A stretch of DNA of 64,000 nt from positions 62,001 to 126,000 of the forward strand of contig NZ_MUNO01000022.1 of NCBI RefSeq assembly GCF_002001015.1, given 5' to 3'. The DNA is from Polaromonas sp. A23. Its GTDB lineage: Bacteria; Pseudomonadota; Gammaproteobacteria; Burkholderiales; Burkholderiaceae_C. The translations under genes were made by a program, and so were the position numbers. The notes under the pieces are model-generated. The model was not told the origin of the DNA and searched no databases. It saw only the letters and a program-made list of their open reading frames with translations. Shown piece by piece: positions 9,389-18,438 of the stretch (positions are counted from its first letter, which is position 1; every line of letters starts with the position of its first letter).

Positions 9389-10318
9389 TCAGCAATCGCG
9401 CAGGCCCGTTTCCACCGTGGGGTAGCGCAGACGCAAACGCAACTCCTGCTTCAGGCGCGTGTTGTCGAGCCGGCGCGACTCGCTCATGAAGCTCAGCAGC
9501 ATCAGCGGCAACTCGTCTTGCGCGGTGCTTCGTGCGACCCGCTGCGGGCGTGGCAACTGGTAGAGGTCGGCCGCGAGATCAAAGTAGTCGCCCATCTTCA
9601 GCCGCGTGTCATCACTCGCATTGGTGGTGCGCTGCGGCTTGCCGCGCCACATGGCCGCAATGCAAGCGCGCGCCAGATCGTCGGCATGAATATGGTTGGT
9701 GAACACGTCGTCAGCGCGCGCCAGCACCGGTGTGCCCTTGAGCAAGCGGCCACGTGGCGTGCCGCCTTCGCGGTCAGGCGCGTAAATGCCCGGAATGCGC
9801 AAGGTGTGCACACGCGCGCCGCTGGAACGGCCGAAAAAGCGGATTTGCTGCTCGGCGTCCACCCTTCGCTGCGCACGCGGTGTGTGCGGATTGACCGGCC
9901 GCGTCTCCTTGACCCACTCACCCCGGCAGTCGCCATAAACGCCGCTGGTCGAACCATAGACCAGCGACTGCGGCAGACTGCGCAGCCGCAGTGCCCGTAG
10001 CAGGGCCAAGGTGCGCGGATCGCAGCGCCAGTCGGGCAGGTTCTCGCCCGGCGGGGGTGCCAGGTGAATCACGCGAGTGGCCAGCCCCGCCAGGCGGCGC
10101 AAAGTGGCGGGCTGGTCCAGGTTGCCGGCCAACGGCGTGATGTTTTGGGCACGCAATCCGGGCCCGCGCTCGGGCGACGAGGTCAGCGCCAGCAGGTTCA
10201 CGCGCGGCGCCAGAAGGCGGGCGACACGCTGGCCGACATCGCCGCAGCCGATGATCAGGACACGCTGGCGGCGGAAGCGGGAAGGCAAGGCGCCAAGGGG
10301 ACTTTGGTTTGAGGGCAA
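9389..10318 (-). CDS. NAD(P)-dependent epimerase/dehydratase-like SDR (YeeZ-like)
   Basis: This 309-aa protein has an N-terminal Rossmann motif, VLIIGCGDVGQRVA (about residues 20-33), and the extended-SDR landmark segments SLVYGSTSGVYGD and RIPGIYAPDR. It resembles the YeeZ-type atypical SDRs annotated as NAD-dependent epimerase/dehydratase. The normal catalytic YxxxK is not seen after the VYGD segment, where HTPRAQRRVDAE occurs instead. It may therefore bind NAD(P) without classic epimerase chemistry. The substrate is unknown. It is divergent from the flavin-reductase gene that starts 69 bp away. Confidence 0.75.
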   Translation of the reverse strand: MPSNQSPLGALPSRFRRQRVLIIGCGDVGQRVARLLAPRVNLLALTSSPERGPGLRAQNITPLAGNLDQPATLRRLAGLATRVIHLAPPPGENLPDWRCDPRTLALLRALRLRSLPQSLVYGSTSGVYGDCRGEWVKETRPVNPHTPRAQRRVDAEQQIRFFGRSSGARVHTLRIPGIYAPDREGGTPRGRLLKGTPVLARADDVFTNHIHADDLARACIAAMWRGKPQRTTNASDDTRLKMGDYFDLAADLYQLPRPQRVARSTAQDELPLMLLSFMSESRRLDNTRLKQELRLRLRYPTVETGLRDC

Positions 10319-10387
10319 AATTAGGGGGTCGGCTGCAAAAACAGCCTGAGTTTAAAAAAAACAGGACAACGTCAGAGGATAACCAGT

Positions 10388-11431
10388 ATGACTTTCAACG
10401 TCACCGTGCTGCCCAGCGGCCGATCATTCACCGCCAGCCCGGATGAAGCACTGTTGGCAGCCGCCATCCGCCAGGGCATAGGCATGCCCTATGGCTGCAA
10501 GGACGGCGCCTGCGGTTCCTGCAAATGCAAGAAGCTCGAAGGCACGGTCGTCCATGGCCCGCACCAGCTCAAGGCCCTGTCGCACGAGGAAGAAGCTGCC
10601 GGCTACATCCTGACCTGCTGTGGCGTGGCCCAGACGGATGTGGTGCTGGAATCGCGCCAGGTGACCGACGAAAGCGCCTTCCCGATAAAAAAAATGCCGA
10701 CACGCGTGAACACGATGGCGCGCGCCTCGCATGATGTGATGGTGATTCACCTGCAACTGCCGGCCAGCGACGTCTTCAAATACCACGCTGGCCAGTATGT
10801 GGAGTTTTTGCTGCGCGACGGCGACCGCCGCAGCTACTCCATGGCCAATGCCCCCCACACGCAAACCGAAAACCCGGGCGTGGAGCTGCATATCCGCCAC
10901 ATGCCGGGCGGCAAATTCACCGAACATGTGTTCAGTGCCATGAAGGAAAAGGAAATCCTGCGCGTGGAGGGCCCGTACGGCAGCTTCTTCCTGCGGGAAG
11001 ACAGCGACAAGCCCATGGTGCTGCTGGCCTCGGGCACAGGCTTTGCGCCTATCAAGGCGTTGATCGAGCACATGCAGTTCAAGGGCATCACGCGGCCCGC
11101 CGTGTTGTACTGGGGTGGCCGCCGGCCGGCCGACCTGTACATGAACGACTGGGTGCTGTCCAAGGTGGCTGAGATGCCCAACCTCACTTATGTGCCGGTG
11201 ATCTCCAACGCGCTTCCCGAAGACAACTGGACGGGCCGGACTGGCTTTGTGCACAAGTCGGTGCTGGAAGATTTTCCCGACCTTTCGGGGCATCAGGTGT
11301 ATGCCTGTGGTGCGCCCATCGTGGTGGACTCAGCCCGCGCTGACTACAGCGCCATCGGGGGCTTGCCAGAAGAAGAGTTTTATGCGGATTCGTTCACCAC
11401 TGAGGCTGACAAAGCCAAGGCGCTGGCCTGA
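10388..11431 (+). CDS. 2Fe-2S ferredoxin-fused NAD(P)H-flavin oxidoreductase (CDP-6-deoxy-delta-3,4-glucoseen reductase-like)
   Basis: This is a 347-aa electron-transfer protein. Residues 1-90 form a plant-type ferredoxin domain with cluster ligands Cys37, Cys42, Cys45 and Cys77. Residues about 100-195 form an FAD-binding domain (RSYSMANAP), and about 205-335 an NAD(P)-binding domain (LLASGTGFAPIKALIEH). This order is typical of AscD/RfbI-type reductases and of phenol or methane monooxygenase reductases. In Burkholderiales this single gene is usually annotated as CDP-6-deoxy-delta-3,4-glucoseen reductase although no sugar-deoxygenation partner is present, as here. It is probably a general cytosolic NADH-dependent electron donor. 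AGAGG just upstream supports the ATG at 10388. Confidence 0.88.
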   Translation: MTFNVTVLPSGRSFTASPDEALLAAAIRQGIGMPYGCKDGACGSCKCKKLEGTVVHGPHQLKALSHEEEAAGYILTCCGVAQTDVVLESRQVTDESAFPIKKMPTRVNTMARASHDVMVIHLQLPASDVFKYHAGQYVEFLLRDGDRRSYSMANAPHTQTENPGVELHIRHMPGGKFTEHVFSAMKEKEILRVEGPYGSFFLREDSDKPMVLLASGTGFAPIKALIEHMQFKGITRPAVLYWGGRRPADLYMNDWVLSKVAEMPNLTYVPVISNALPEDNWTGRTGFVHKSVLEDFPDLSGHQVYACGAPIVVDSARADYSAIGGLPEEEFYADSFTTEADKAKALA

Positions 11432-11598
11432 GTTTTGGAGCTGCTTGCATCACGCTGCGCGCTCAGTTCGCTCTGGACAGTAGGACGGACTCCCCACTCC
11501 CACCCCTAACCCCTCCCTCGCCTCGCTGGGCGATGGAGGGGGACTTCATTTGGCCACGTGTGCTGCAAGCGCGTGCAAACATGACGGCCCCGTGTTCC

Positions 11599-11625
11599 GA
11601 CCTGACGCGCCTTGCGCGTCAGGTC
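11599..11625. repeat. Perfect 11-bp inverted repeat
   Basis: The arms GACCTGACGCG and CGCGTCAGGTC flank the loop CCTTG and could form a very stable hairpin. There is no T-run after it, so it is not a classic intrinsic terminator, though it lies downstream of the flavin-reductase gene. Confidence 0.7.
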
Positions 11626-11841
11626 TCCCCGCATCCGCATCCGTTCCCGATTCCGCTCCCGTTCCCGCATTCATCCCCCACCCTTCTGTATGCGCCGAGG
11701 AGCGCAGGGCCAGACGGATCAGGACGGGCGATTGTCTGAGCGTAGCGAGTTCGAGCCCGGCCCCGGCTGGACCGAGCACCGCAGGTTGCCCCGTAGCGCA
11801 GCGAAGGGGACGCAGACAGCAGGGTCGCCTTTTCTTTGCTT

Positions 11842-11869
11842 ACTTTCTTTTGGCGAAGCAAAAGAAAGT
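11842..11869. repeat. Perfect 11-bp inverted repeat in a dispersed intergenic element
   Basis: The arms ACTTTCTTTTG and CAAAAGAAAGT flank GCGAAG. The surrounding stretch (about 11770-11905), with its following GCCGCCGGGC segment, resembles a repeat seen between genes in many beta- and gammaproteobacteria. That resemblance is from memory and was not searched. Confidence 0.6.
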
Positions 11870-12018
11870 GAGTTGCCGCCGGGCAACCCCCGGCTTGTAG
11901 GCAAACCACAACCGCAAGAGGAAACGAAGGATTCAACAAGCAAAGCCCGCACGGAGTCAGCGGATCGCCCACATGGATTCCGGATCAAGCCCGGGATGAC
12001 AGATTCGGGGAAAGTTTC

Positions 12019-12078
12019 GCTATCAATTCAATAGCTGTTCGCGCCCGTCGCATAAGGGCTAGCACCTCAAAACACTCA
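12019..12078 (+). repeat. Dispersed palindromic repeat, copy 1 (intergenic)
   Basis: The first half, GCTATCAATTCAATAGCT, is a near-palindrome. The second half, GCGCCCGTCGCATAAGGGC, can pair GCCC with GGGC. It ends next to the 3' end of the Bug-family gene. It matches the other copies listed in this window. Confidence 0.85.
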
Positions 12079-12084
12079 ATAAAA

Positions 12085-13077
12085 TCAATCCACCCGAGCC
12101 CCAGAAGCCTTCACCACCTTCTCATACTTGACCAACTCGCTTTTCATGAAAGCACCGAACTGTTCAGGCGTATTAGCCACAGGTTCGGCCATGAGCGCCG
12201 CAAAACGGGTTTTGGCTTCAGGTGAATTCAGGGCGGCAACAAAAGCCTGGTTCAGCTTGGTGATCACGTCTTTCGGCGTCGCGGCCGGAGCCACCAGACC
12301 CCACCAAGTGTCAATCGAAAAGCCCTTGAGGGTTTCGGCCACAGCCGGCACATCGGGCATGACGGCGCTGCGCTTTTCGGTGGTCACTGCAAGCGCCTTG
12401 AGCTTGCCTGACTTGATGTTGGCGGAAGCAGTGGCCAGGTTATCAAAGTTGAAATCAACCTGGCCCGACAGCAGTGCCAACTGCGCCGGGTTGCCACCGT
12501 TGTATGGGATGTGCAGCGCAAATATGCCCGCTTCCTTCTTGAACATTTCGCCGGCCAGGTGGCCGGCGCTGCCGTTGCCGCCGCTGGCGTAGTTGAGCTT
12601 GGCCGGGTTGGCCTTGGCATAACGGATCAGGTCGGACAGGCTGTTGATGTTCAGGCGTTGGGCCGTGTCGGCGTTCATCACCAGCACATTGGGCACACGC
12701 AGCATTTGCGTGATGGGCGCAAAGTCAGTGGCAGCGTTGTAGGGCATCTTGCCGTAAAGCCAGGGATTGATCGCGTGAGTGGCCACGGCGGCGATGCCGA
12801 TAGTCAGCCCGTCGGGCGGCGCCTTGGCCACCACATCGACGCCGATGTTGCCACCGCCGCCCGGGCGGTTCTCGATGATGACGGTGCCCAGGGTGTCCTT
12901 GACGCGTTCAGCCATCAGGCGCGCCGTCACGTCGATAGGGCCGCCGGGCGCATAGGGCACGATGATGCGCATGACCTTGGGCTGGGCAATTGCGGCGGTG
13001 GAAGAAAGAGCCAGCGCGGCAAATGCCGACAGGACCAGCGTGCGGGTAATGAAAGAAGGCAGGAAAGTGAGTTTCAT
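12085..13077 (-). CDS. Bug/TctC-family tripartite tricarboxylate transporter substrate-binding protein
   Basis: This periplasmic binding protein (330 aa from the ATG at 13077) has a signal peptide ending near AAIAQP. It shows the Bug-family signatures IIVPYAPGGPIDVTAR and VIIENRPGGGGNIG early in the mature protein, and PYNGGNPAQLALLSGQVD in the middle. These proteins bind carboxylates for TTT transporters. Burkholderiales carry many orphan copies, and no tctA/tctB genes lie nearby. A TTG five codons upstream (13092) is possible, but the ATG gives a better signal peptide. The ligand is unknown. It lies downstream of livF on the same strand, separated by a gap with a palindromic repeat. Confidence 0.92.
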   Translation of the reverse strand: MKLTFLPSFITRTLVLSAFAALALSSTAAIAQPKVMRIIVPYAPGGPIDVTARLMAERVKDTLGTVIIENRPGGGGNIGVDVVAKAPPDGLTIGIAAVATHAINPWLYGKMPYNAATDFAPITQMLRVPNVLVMNADTAQRLNINSLSDLIRYAKANPAKLNYASGGNGSAGHLAGEMFKKEAGIFALHIPYNGGNPAQLALLSGQVDFNFDNLATASANIKSGKLKALAVTTEKRSAVMPDVPAVAETLKGFSIDTWWGLVAPAATPKDVITKLNQAFVAALNSPEAKTRFAALMAEPVANTPEQFGAFMKSELVKYEKVVKASGARVD

Positions 13078-13183
13078 GCCCCGATTGTGCAAAAAATGAC
13101 GCCCCCGGTCACCGTGGCATTCCCTAGCAGGCGGCGCTCCGACCAGGGGGGCACTTCAATCGAACAGCGGAAATTTCTGATTT

Positions 13184-13240
13184 CACTATGAATTCAGTAG
13201 CTACCGGCGCCCATGGAACAAGGGCCGGAGGCCAACAATA
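13184..13240 (+). repeat. Dispersed palindromic repeat, copy 2 (intergenic, diverged)
   Basis: The sequence reads ACTATGAATTCAGTAGCT followed by GGCGCCCATGGAACAAGGGC. Both halves of the repeat are recognisable. It sits between livF and the Bug-family gene. Confidence 0.7.
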
Positions 13241-13249
13241 CCGAAGAAA

Positions 13250-13966
13250 TTATTCCCCGAGGTAAGCCGCCCGAACCCGCGGATCATTCAATAGTCCCTT
13301 GGCCTCGCCATTCATCGTGACCAGGCCAGACTCCATCACATAGCCGCGATCGGCAATGCCCAATGCGCGGCTGGCGTTCTGCTCTACCAGCAGCACGGTG
13401 ACGCCGCGTGCCGAAACATCCTTGACCACCTCGAAAATCTTGTCGACCATGATGGGGGAGAGGCCCATGGAGGGCTCGTCGAGCAACAGGACCTTGGGCC
13501 GGCTCATCAGCGCGCGGCCCATGGCCAGCATCTGCTGCTCGCCGCCGGACATCGTGCCGGCCAGCTGGTCCTTGCGCTCCCGCAGCCGCGGAAACAGCTC
13601 GAACATTTTCTCCATGTCCGCGGCAATTTCGGTCTTGTCGTTGCGGATGTAGGCGCCCATCTGCAGGTTCTCGGTGATGGTCATGCGAGTGAATACCCCG
13701 CGGCCTTCCGGCACCATGGCCAGGCCTTCTTTGACCAGATCCCAGGAGCCCTGGCCCTTGATGCTTTTACCCATGTACTCGATGTCGCCGCCCAGCAGCG
13801 GCAGCGTGCCGGTGATGGCTTTCATGGTGGTGGTTTTGCCGGCGCCGTTGGAGCCGATCAGCGTGACCAGTTCGCCTTCGTAGACTTCGAAGTCAACGCC
13901 CTTGACGGCCTGAATGCCGCCATAGGCCACTTTAAGACCGGTCACCTTGAGAAGTGTGTTTGCCAT
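13250..13966 (-). CDS. livF: Branched-chain amino acid ABC transporter ATP-binding protein LivF
   Basis: This 238-aa ATPase is the second nucleotide-binding subunit of a high-affinity branched-chain amino acid type importer. Walker A is GSNGAGKT (residues 38-45), the signature is MSGGEQQM, and Walker B is VLLLDEP followed by SMGLSP; VLLVEQNAS is the switch region typical of LivF. It is the last gene of livHMGF, 13 nt after livG. AAGGAAG upstream supports the ATG at 13966. The substrate could be leucine/isoleucine/valine, urea or an aromatic acid; the sequence alone does not say. Confidence 0.93.
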   Translation of the reverse strand: MANTLLKVTGLKVAYGGIQAVKGVDFEVYEGELVTLIGSNGAGKTTTMKAITGTLPLLGGDIEYMGKSIKGQGSWDLVKEGLAMVPEGRGVFTRMTITENLQMGAYIRNDKTEIAADMEKMFELFPRLRERKDQLAGTMSGGEQQMLAMGRALMSRPKVLLLDEPSMGLSPIMVDKIFEVVKDVSARGVTVLLVEQNASRALGIADRGYVMESGLVTMNGEAKGLLNDPRVRAAYLGE

Positions 13967-13979
13967 TTTCTTGCTTCCT

Positions 13980-14747
<768 letters not shown>

Positions 14748-14758
14748 ATCCATTCTCC

Positions 14759-15883
14759 TTAAGGGTTGATTGACTGGATGGGGTCCGGACCGACAGGCTT
14801 GTTCAGCGACTTGCCGTGTTCGGGTGCGGGCCAGAGGCCCCGCGGCCGGGACAGCATGATCGTGATCATGGCCAGCGCGATCAGCAGCTGACGCAGGATG
14901 GCAGAGTCCAGCCGACCGCCTGTCATGGCCTGCAGCGGCCCGGCCACATGGCGCAGCACTTCAGGCAAGGCAGCCAATAGCAAAGCCCCCAGGATGACGC
15001 CAGGCAAGTGCCCGATGCCACCCAGCACCACCATGGCCACAATCATCACCGACTCCATCAGGCTGAAAGATTCGGGCGACACAAAGCCCTGGAAGGCAGC
15101 AAACATGGAACCGGACACACCGCCGAAGGTGGCACCCATGCCGAAAGCCAGCAGCTTCATGTTGCGGGTGTTGATGCCCATGGCCTTGGCCGCGATTTCG
15201 TCTTCGCGGATCGCCATCCAGGCGCGGCCGATGCGCGAGTTTTCGAGGCGGTGGCAGATGATCACGGACACGATCACCAGCACCAGGAAGAGGTAGTAAT
15301 ACATCGACACCGAGTTGACCTCGAAGCCGAAGAATTCATGCGTCTTGCCCAAGTCGAAGCCGAAAAACTTCATCGAGTCAATCTGGTTGATGCCCTTGGG
15401 CCCGTTGGTCAGGTTGATGGGCCTGTCCAGGTTGTTCAGGAACACGCGAATGATCTCGCCGAACCCGAGCGTCACAATGGCCAGGTAATCGCCGCGCAAC
15501 TTGAGCACCGGCACACCCAGAAGCACGCCGAAACACGCCGCCAGCGCGGCAGCCATCGGAATGACCGCCCATATCGGCAAATGCAAGCCGTTGGGGAAAG
15601 CTGCGGCCACCGCCGGAAAGGCGCTGGCCAGATGGGGGGAGCCCAGCAGCGCAAACAGGTAGGCGCCAACGGCAAAGAAGGCAACGTAGCCGAGGTCCAG
15701 CAGGCCGGCATAACCGACCACAATGTTCAGGCCCAGCGCCAGCAGCACGTACAGCAAGGCCATGTCGACAATGCGGACCCAGGCGTTGCCGCCCTGTTGC
15801 AGCAGCAAGGGCAAGATCAGCAGCGCAATCGCCACGACCAGAAAGGTGACGAGTCTGTTCTTTTTCATCATGTTGTTCATCAT
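14759..15883 (-). CDS. livM: Branched-chain amino acid ABC transporter permease LivM
   Basis: This 374-aa inner-membrane permease has hydrophobic segments throughout. The BPD_transp_2 family landmarks are LGLNIVVGYAGLLDLGYVAFF near residue 50 and the coupling-loop region SRIGRAWMAIREDEIAAKAMG near residue 215. It pairs with LivH to form the transmembrane pore. AGGAG seven bases before the ATG at 15883 fixes the start. It is 11 nt downstream of livH. Confidence 0.94.
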   Translation of the reverse strand: MMNNMMKKNRLVTFLVVAIALLILPLLLQQGGNAWVRIVDMALLYVLLALGLNIVVGYAGLLDLGYVAFFAVGAYLFALLGSPHLASAFPAVAAAFPNGLHLPIWAVIPMAAALAACFGVLLGVPVLKLRGDYLAIVTLGFGEIIRVFLNNLDRPINLTNGPKGINQIDSMKFFGFDLGKTHEFFGFEVNSVSMYYYLFLVLVIVSVIICHRLENSRIGRAWMAIREDEIAAKAMGINTRNMKLLAFGMGATFGGVSGSMFAAFQGFVSPESFSLMESVMIVAMVVLGGIGHLPGVILGALLLAALPEVLRHVAGPLQAMTGGRLDSAILRQLLIALAMITIMLSRPRGLWPAPEHGKSLNKPVGPDPIQSINP

Positions 15884-15894
15884 GGTGGTTTCTC

Positions 15895-16824
15895 CTAAGC
15901 CCTGTCCGCCACACGCTCACCAAGCAGCCCGGAAGGCCGCAGCGTGAGCACAAAAATCAGCACCATGAATGCAAAGATGTCGGAGTACTGGCTGCCCAGA
16001 ACGCCGCCAGTCAACGGGCCGATATAGCCGGCACCGATCGCTTCGATCAGCCCCAGCAAAATACCGCCCAGTACCGCGCCGCCGAGGTTGCCGATACCGC
16101 CGAACACGGCCGCCGTGAAAGCTTTCAAGCCGGGCAGGAAGCCCATGGTGTGCTGCACCGTACCGTAGTTGGAGGCGTACATCACGCCAGCCAGCGCTGC
16201 CAGCACGGCACCGATGATGAAGGTGGCGGAAATAACCGTGTCGGGTTTGACACCCATCAGACCGGCCACCCGGGGGTTTTCAGCGGTGGCGCGCATTGCG
16301 CGGCCCAGTTTGGTGTAGTTGACCAGGTACATCAGGATGGCCAGCGAAACTGCTGTAGCGCCCAGGATGAAGATCTGGGTCACGGTGATGACGGCGCCAC
16401 CCATTTGCAGGGGCTCAGCGGGCAGAAGTGTGGGGTAAGGTTTGTAGTTGGGTTTCCAGATGATCATGGCCAGGGTCTGCAGCAGGATGGACATGCCGAT
16501 GGCGGTGATCAGGGGTGCCAGCTTGGGCGAGTTGCGCAGCGGCCTGTAAGCCACTTTCTCAATCGCAAAATTGAGTGCTGCACACACCACAAAGGCGATA
16601 AGTAGCGAGATCAGCAAAATGATCCACCCCGGCGTGCCGGGCATGGCCTCCTGCATCCACACAATGATGGTCCAGCTGGTCAGCGCGCCGACCATCAGCA
16701 CCTCCCCGTGCGCAAAATTGATCAGGTTGATGATGCCGTACACCATGGTGTAGCCTAGGGCGACCAGGGCGTACATGCTCCCCAGCACCAGCCCGTTGAT
16801 GATTTGCTGAAGCAAAATTTCCAT
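15895..16824 (-). CDS. livH: Branched-chain amino acid ABC transporter permease LivH
   Basis: This is the first gene of the livHMGF operon, a 309-aa permease with the family start MEILLQQIINGLVLGSMYAL and the coupling loop LGRAMRATAENPRVAGLMG. An upstream in-frame start exists at 16908, but the ATG at 16824 has GGAGAG seven bases before it and gives the usual family N-terminus. No livK binding-protein gene is present on either side, so the transporter must use a binding protein encoded elsewhere. Confidence 0.93.
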   Translation of the reverse strand: MEILLQQIINGLVLGSMYALVALGYTMVYGIINLINFAHGEVLMVGALTSWTIIVWMQEAMPGTPGWIILLISLLIAFVVCAALNFAIEKVAYRPLRNSPKLAPLITAIGMSILLQTLAMIIWKPNYKPYPTLLPAEPLQMGGAVITVTQIFILGATAVSLAILMYLVNYTKLGRAMRATAENPRVAGLMGVKPDTVISATFIIGAVLAALAGVMYASNYGTVQHTMGFLPGLKAFTAAVFGGIGNLGGAVLGGILLGLIEAIGAGYIGPLTGGVLGSQYSDIFAFMVLIFVLTLRPSGLLGERVADRA

Positions 16825-17084
16825 AACTGACTCTCCGATTGTTTGAGATTGCCAACTCTGCTTGCGCTGTAGCCGATGGGATCGCCACCGGGCCACGCGA
16901 GTTAACAAAAAGCCCGCCTATCGACACCAGCTGTGGCTGGGGTTGCTTGGCGAGCTAATGCGCAAATTGTAGCGATGCATCTCTAGCGAGAATCGAGCCA
17001 ACACTCTGCTTTTCGCCGGGTTTACCCTTGAGAAATTGGATTTTCCCGGCCGAATAAGCCTTTATCAGCAGGTTTTGTTTTTCA

Positions 17085-18425
17085 TTAGCTTCCCTGCTTA
17101 TTCTTCAGCTTCAATTCGTTCAACTTATCGGAAATCCTGATTTCCAGGCCGCGGTTCACCGGCCTGTAGAAGACCGGGACGGCCATGCCGTCCGGGAAGT
17201 AGCTTTCGCCCGCGGCAAAGCCGTCTTCTTCGTCATGGGCGTAGCGGTAGTACTTGCCGTAGTCCAGCTCTTTCATGAGCTTGGTCGGTGCATTGCGAAG
17301 GTGCATGGGCACCGGACGTGTGCCGTCTTTTTTCACCAGCGCCTTCGCTTCGTTAAAAGCCTTGTAGACCGCGTTGGACTTGGGCGCGACCGCCAGGTAA
17401 ACCACGCATTCAGCCAACGCCAGTTCGCCTTCCGGCGAGCCCAGTCGTTCATAAACCTCGGCAGCGTCCAGCGCCAGCCGCAGGGCGCGCGGGTCGGCCA
17501 GGCCAATGTCTTCACTGGCCATGCGTATCAGGCGCCTGGCCATGTACTTGGGCTCGGCCCCTCCGTCAAGCATGCGCACCAGCCAGTACAGCGCGGCATC
17601 GGGGTCCGAGCCCCGCACGGATTTGTGCAGCGCCGAGATGGTGTCGTAAAACTGCTCACCACCCTTGTCATAGCGGCGCATCCGCTCGCCCAGCACTTTA
17701 AGCAGCCAGGCTGCCGTGACTTCCAGACTGCCGCCTTTGGTCTCGCGGCGGGCCGCAACCTCCAGCGACTCCAGCGTGTTGAGCAGGCGCCGCGCGTCAC
17801 CATCGGCATAGGCCACGAGCTGGCTCACCGCTTCATCCGCTATTGATTTGATAGCTGGCAGCGCCCGTTCTGAAAGGGCTTTGGCCACTATTTTCTTGAG
17901 ATCTTCATCACCAAGCGGCTGCAGCACATAAACCGCCGCACGGGACAGCAGAGCTGAGTTGACCTCGAACGAGGGATTTTCAGTGGTGGCGCCGATAAAG
18001 GTGAACAGCCCACTTTCAACATGCGGCAAAAAGGCGTCCTGCTGGCTCTTGTTGAAGCGGTGCACCTCATCGACAAACACGATGGTGCGTTTGCCGCTTT
18101 GCCCCTGCCAGATCGTCGCCTGCTCGACGGCTTCACGGATGTCCTTGACGCCGCCCAGCACTGCCGAGATGGTGATGAAGTGAGCGTCGAAACTGCTGGC
18201 CATCAGGCGCGCCAGCGTGGTTTTCCCGACACCTGGCGGGCCCCACAAAATGCAGCTGTGCGGCTGACCGGACTCGAAGGCAATGCGCAGTGGCATGTCT
18301 TCACCCAGCAGGTGCTGCTGACCGATCACCTCCCCGAGGTTTTTGGGCCGCAAGCGCTCGGCCAGCGGAGCTGTCGCCCGCACATCGGCGTCCTGCCCGA
18401 ACGGGGTTTCAGCGGAAGCGGCCAT
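17085..18425 (-). CDS. rarA: Replication-associated recombination protein RarA (MgsA), AAA+ ATPase
   Basis: This 446-aa clamp-loader-like AAA+ ATPase acts at stalled replication forks. It shows LAERLRPKNLGEVIGQQHLL at the N-terminus, Walker A GPPGVGKT at residues 62-69, Walker B IVFVDEVHRFNKSQQDA, sensor GATTENPSFEVN, and the C-terminal MgsA tetramerisation region. Between the AAA lid and the segment ADGDARRLLN, residues about 179-195 are encoded by a copy of the dispersed palindromic repeat, read in frame (17839-17890). It lies 13 nt after lolA, a conserved neighbour pair in Burkholderiales. Confidence 0.96.
   Translation of the reverse strand: MAASAETPFGQDADVRATAPLAERLRPKNLGEVIGQQHLLGEDMPLRIAFESGQPHSCILWGPPGVGKTTLARLMASSFDAHFITISAVLGGVKDIREAVEQATIWQGQSGKRTIVFVDEVHRFNKSQQDAFLPHVESGLFTFIGATTENPSFEVNSALLSRAAVYVLQPLGDEDLKKIVAKALSERALPAIKSIADEAVSQLVAYADGDARRLLNTLESLEVAARRETKGGSLEVTAAWLLKVLGERMRRYDKGGEQFYDTISALHKSVRGSDPDAALYWLVRMLDGGAEPKYMARRLIRMASEDIGLADPRALRLALDAAEVYERLGSPEGELALAECVVYLAVAPKSNAVYKAFNEAKALVKKDGTRPVPMHLRNAPTKLMKELDYGKYYRYAHDEEDGFAAGESYFPDGMAVPVFYRPVNRGLEIRISDKLNELKLKNKQGS
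17839..17890 (+). repeat. Dispersed palindromic repeat, copy 3, inside rarA
   Basis: The sequence reads GCTATTGATTTGATAGCT and then GCGCCCGTTCTGAAAGGGC, one of the best matches to the consensus. It is read on the opposite strand as part of rarA, encoding a short variable stretch around RALPAIKSIADE without stop or frameshift. Confidence 0.85.
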
Positions 18426-18438
18426 CGACCAACATTTT

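Larger units (their letters stand above)
11432..12084. other. 653-bp non-coding stretch built from dispersed intergenic repeats
   Basis: No convincing gene is present. Several structured pieces follow each other: a perfect 11-bp inverted repeat at 11599-11625, a pyrimidine-rich stretch of imperfect hexamers at about 11626-11680, a second perfect 11-bp inverted repeat at 11842-11869, a segment at about 11970-12006 resembling the proteobacterial intergenic repeats often translated as GFRIKPGMT, and finally a copy of the window-wide palindromic repeat at 12019-12078. Open frames here are most likely products of repeat composition. Confidence 0.6.

Noticed and set aside
11612..12034. Plus-strand frame of 140 codons
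   Set aside because: It runs through three different intergenic repeats and has the typical translated-repeat sequence rather than protein-like composition.
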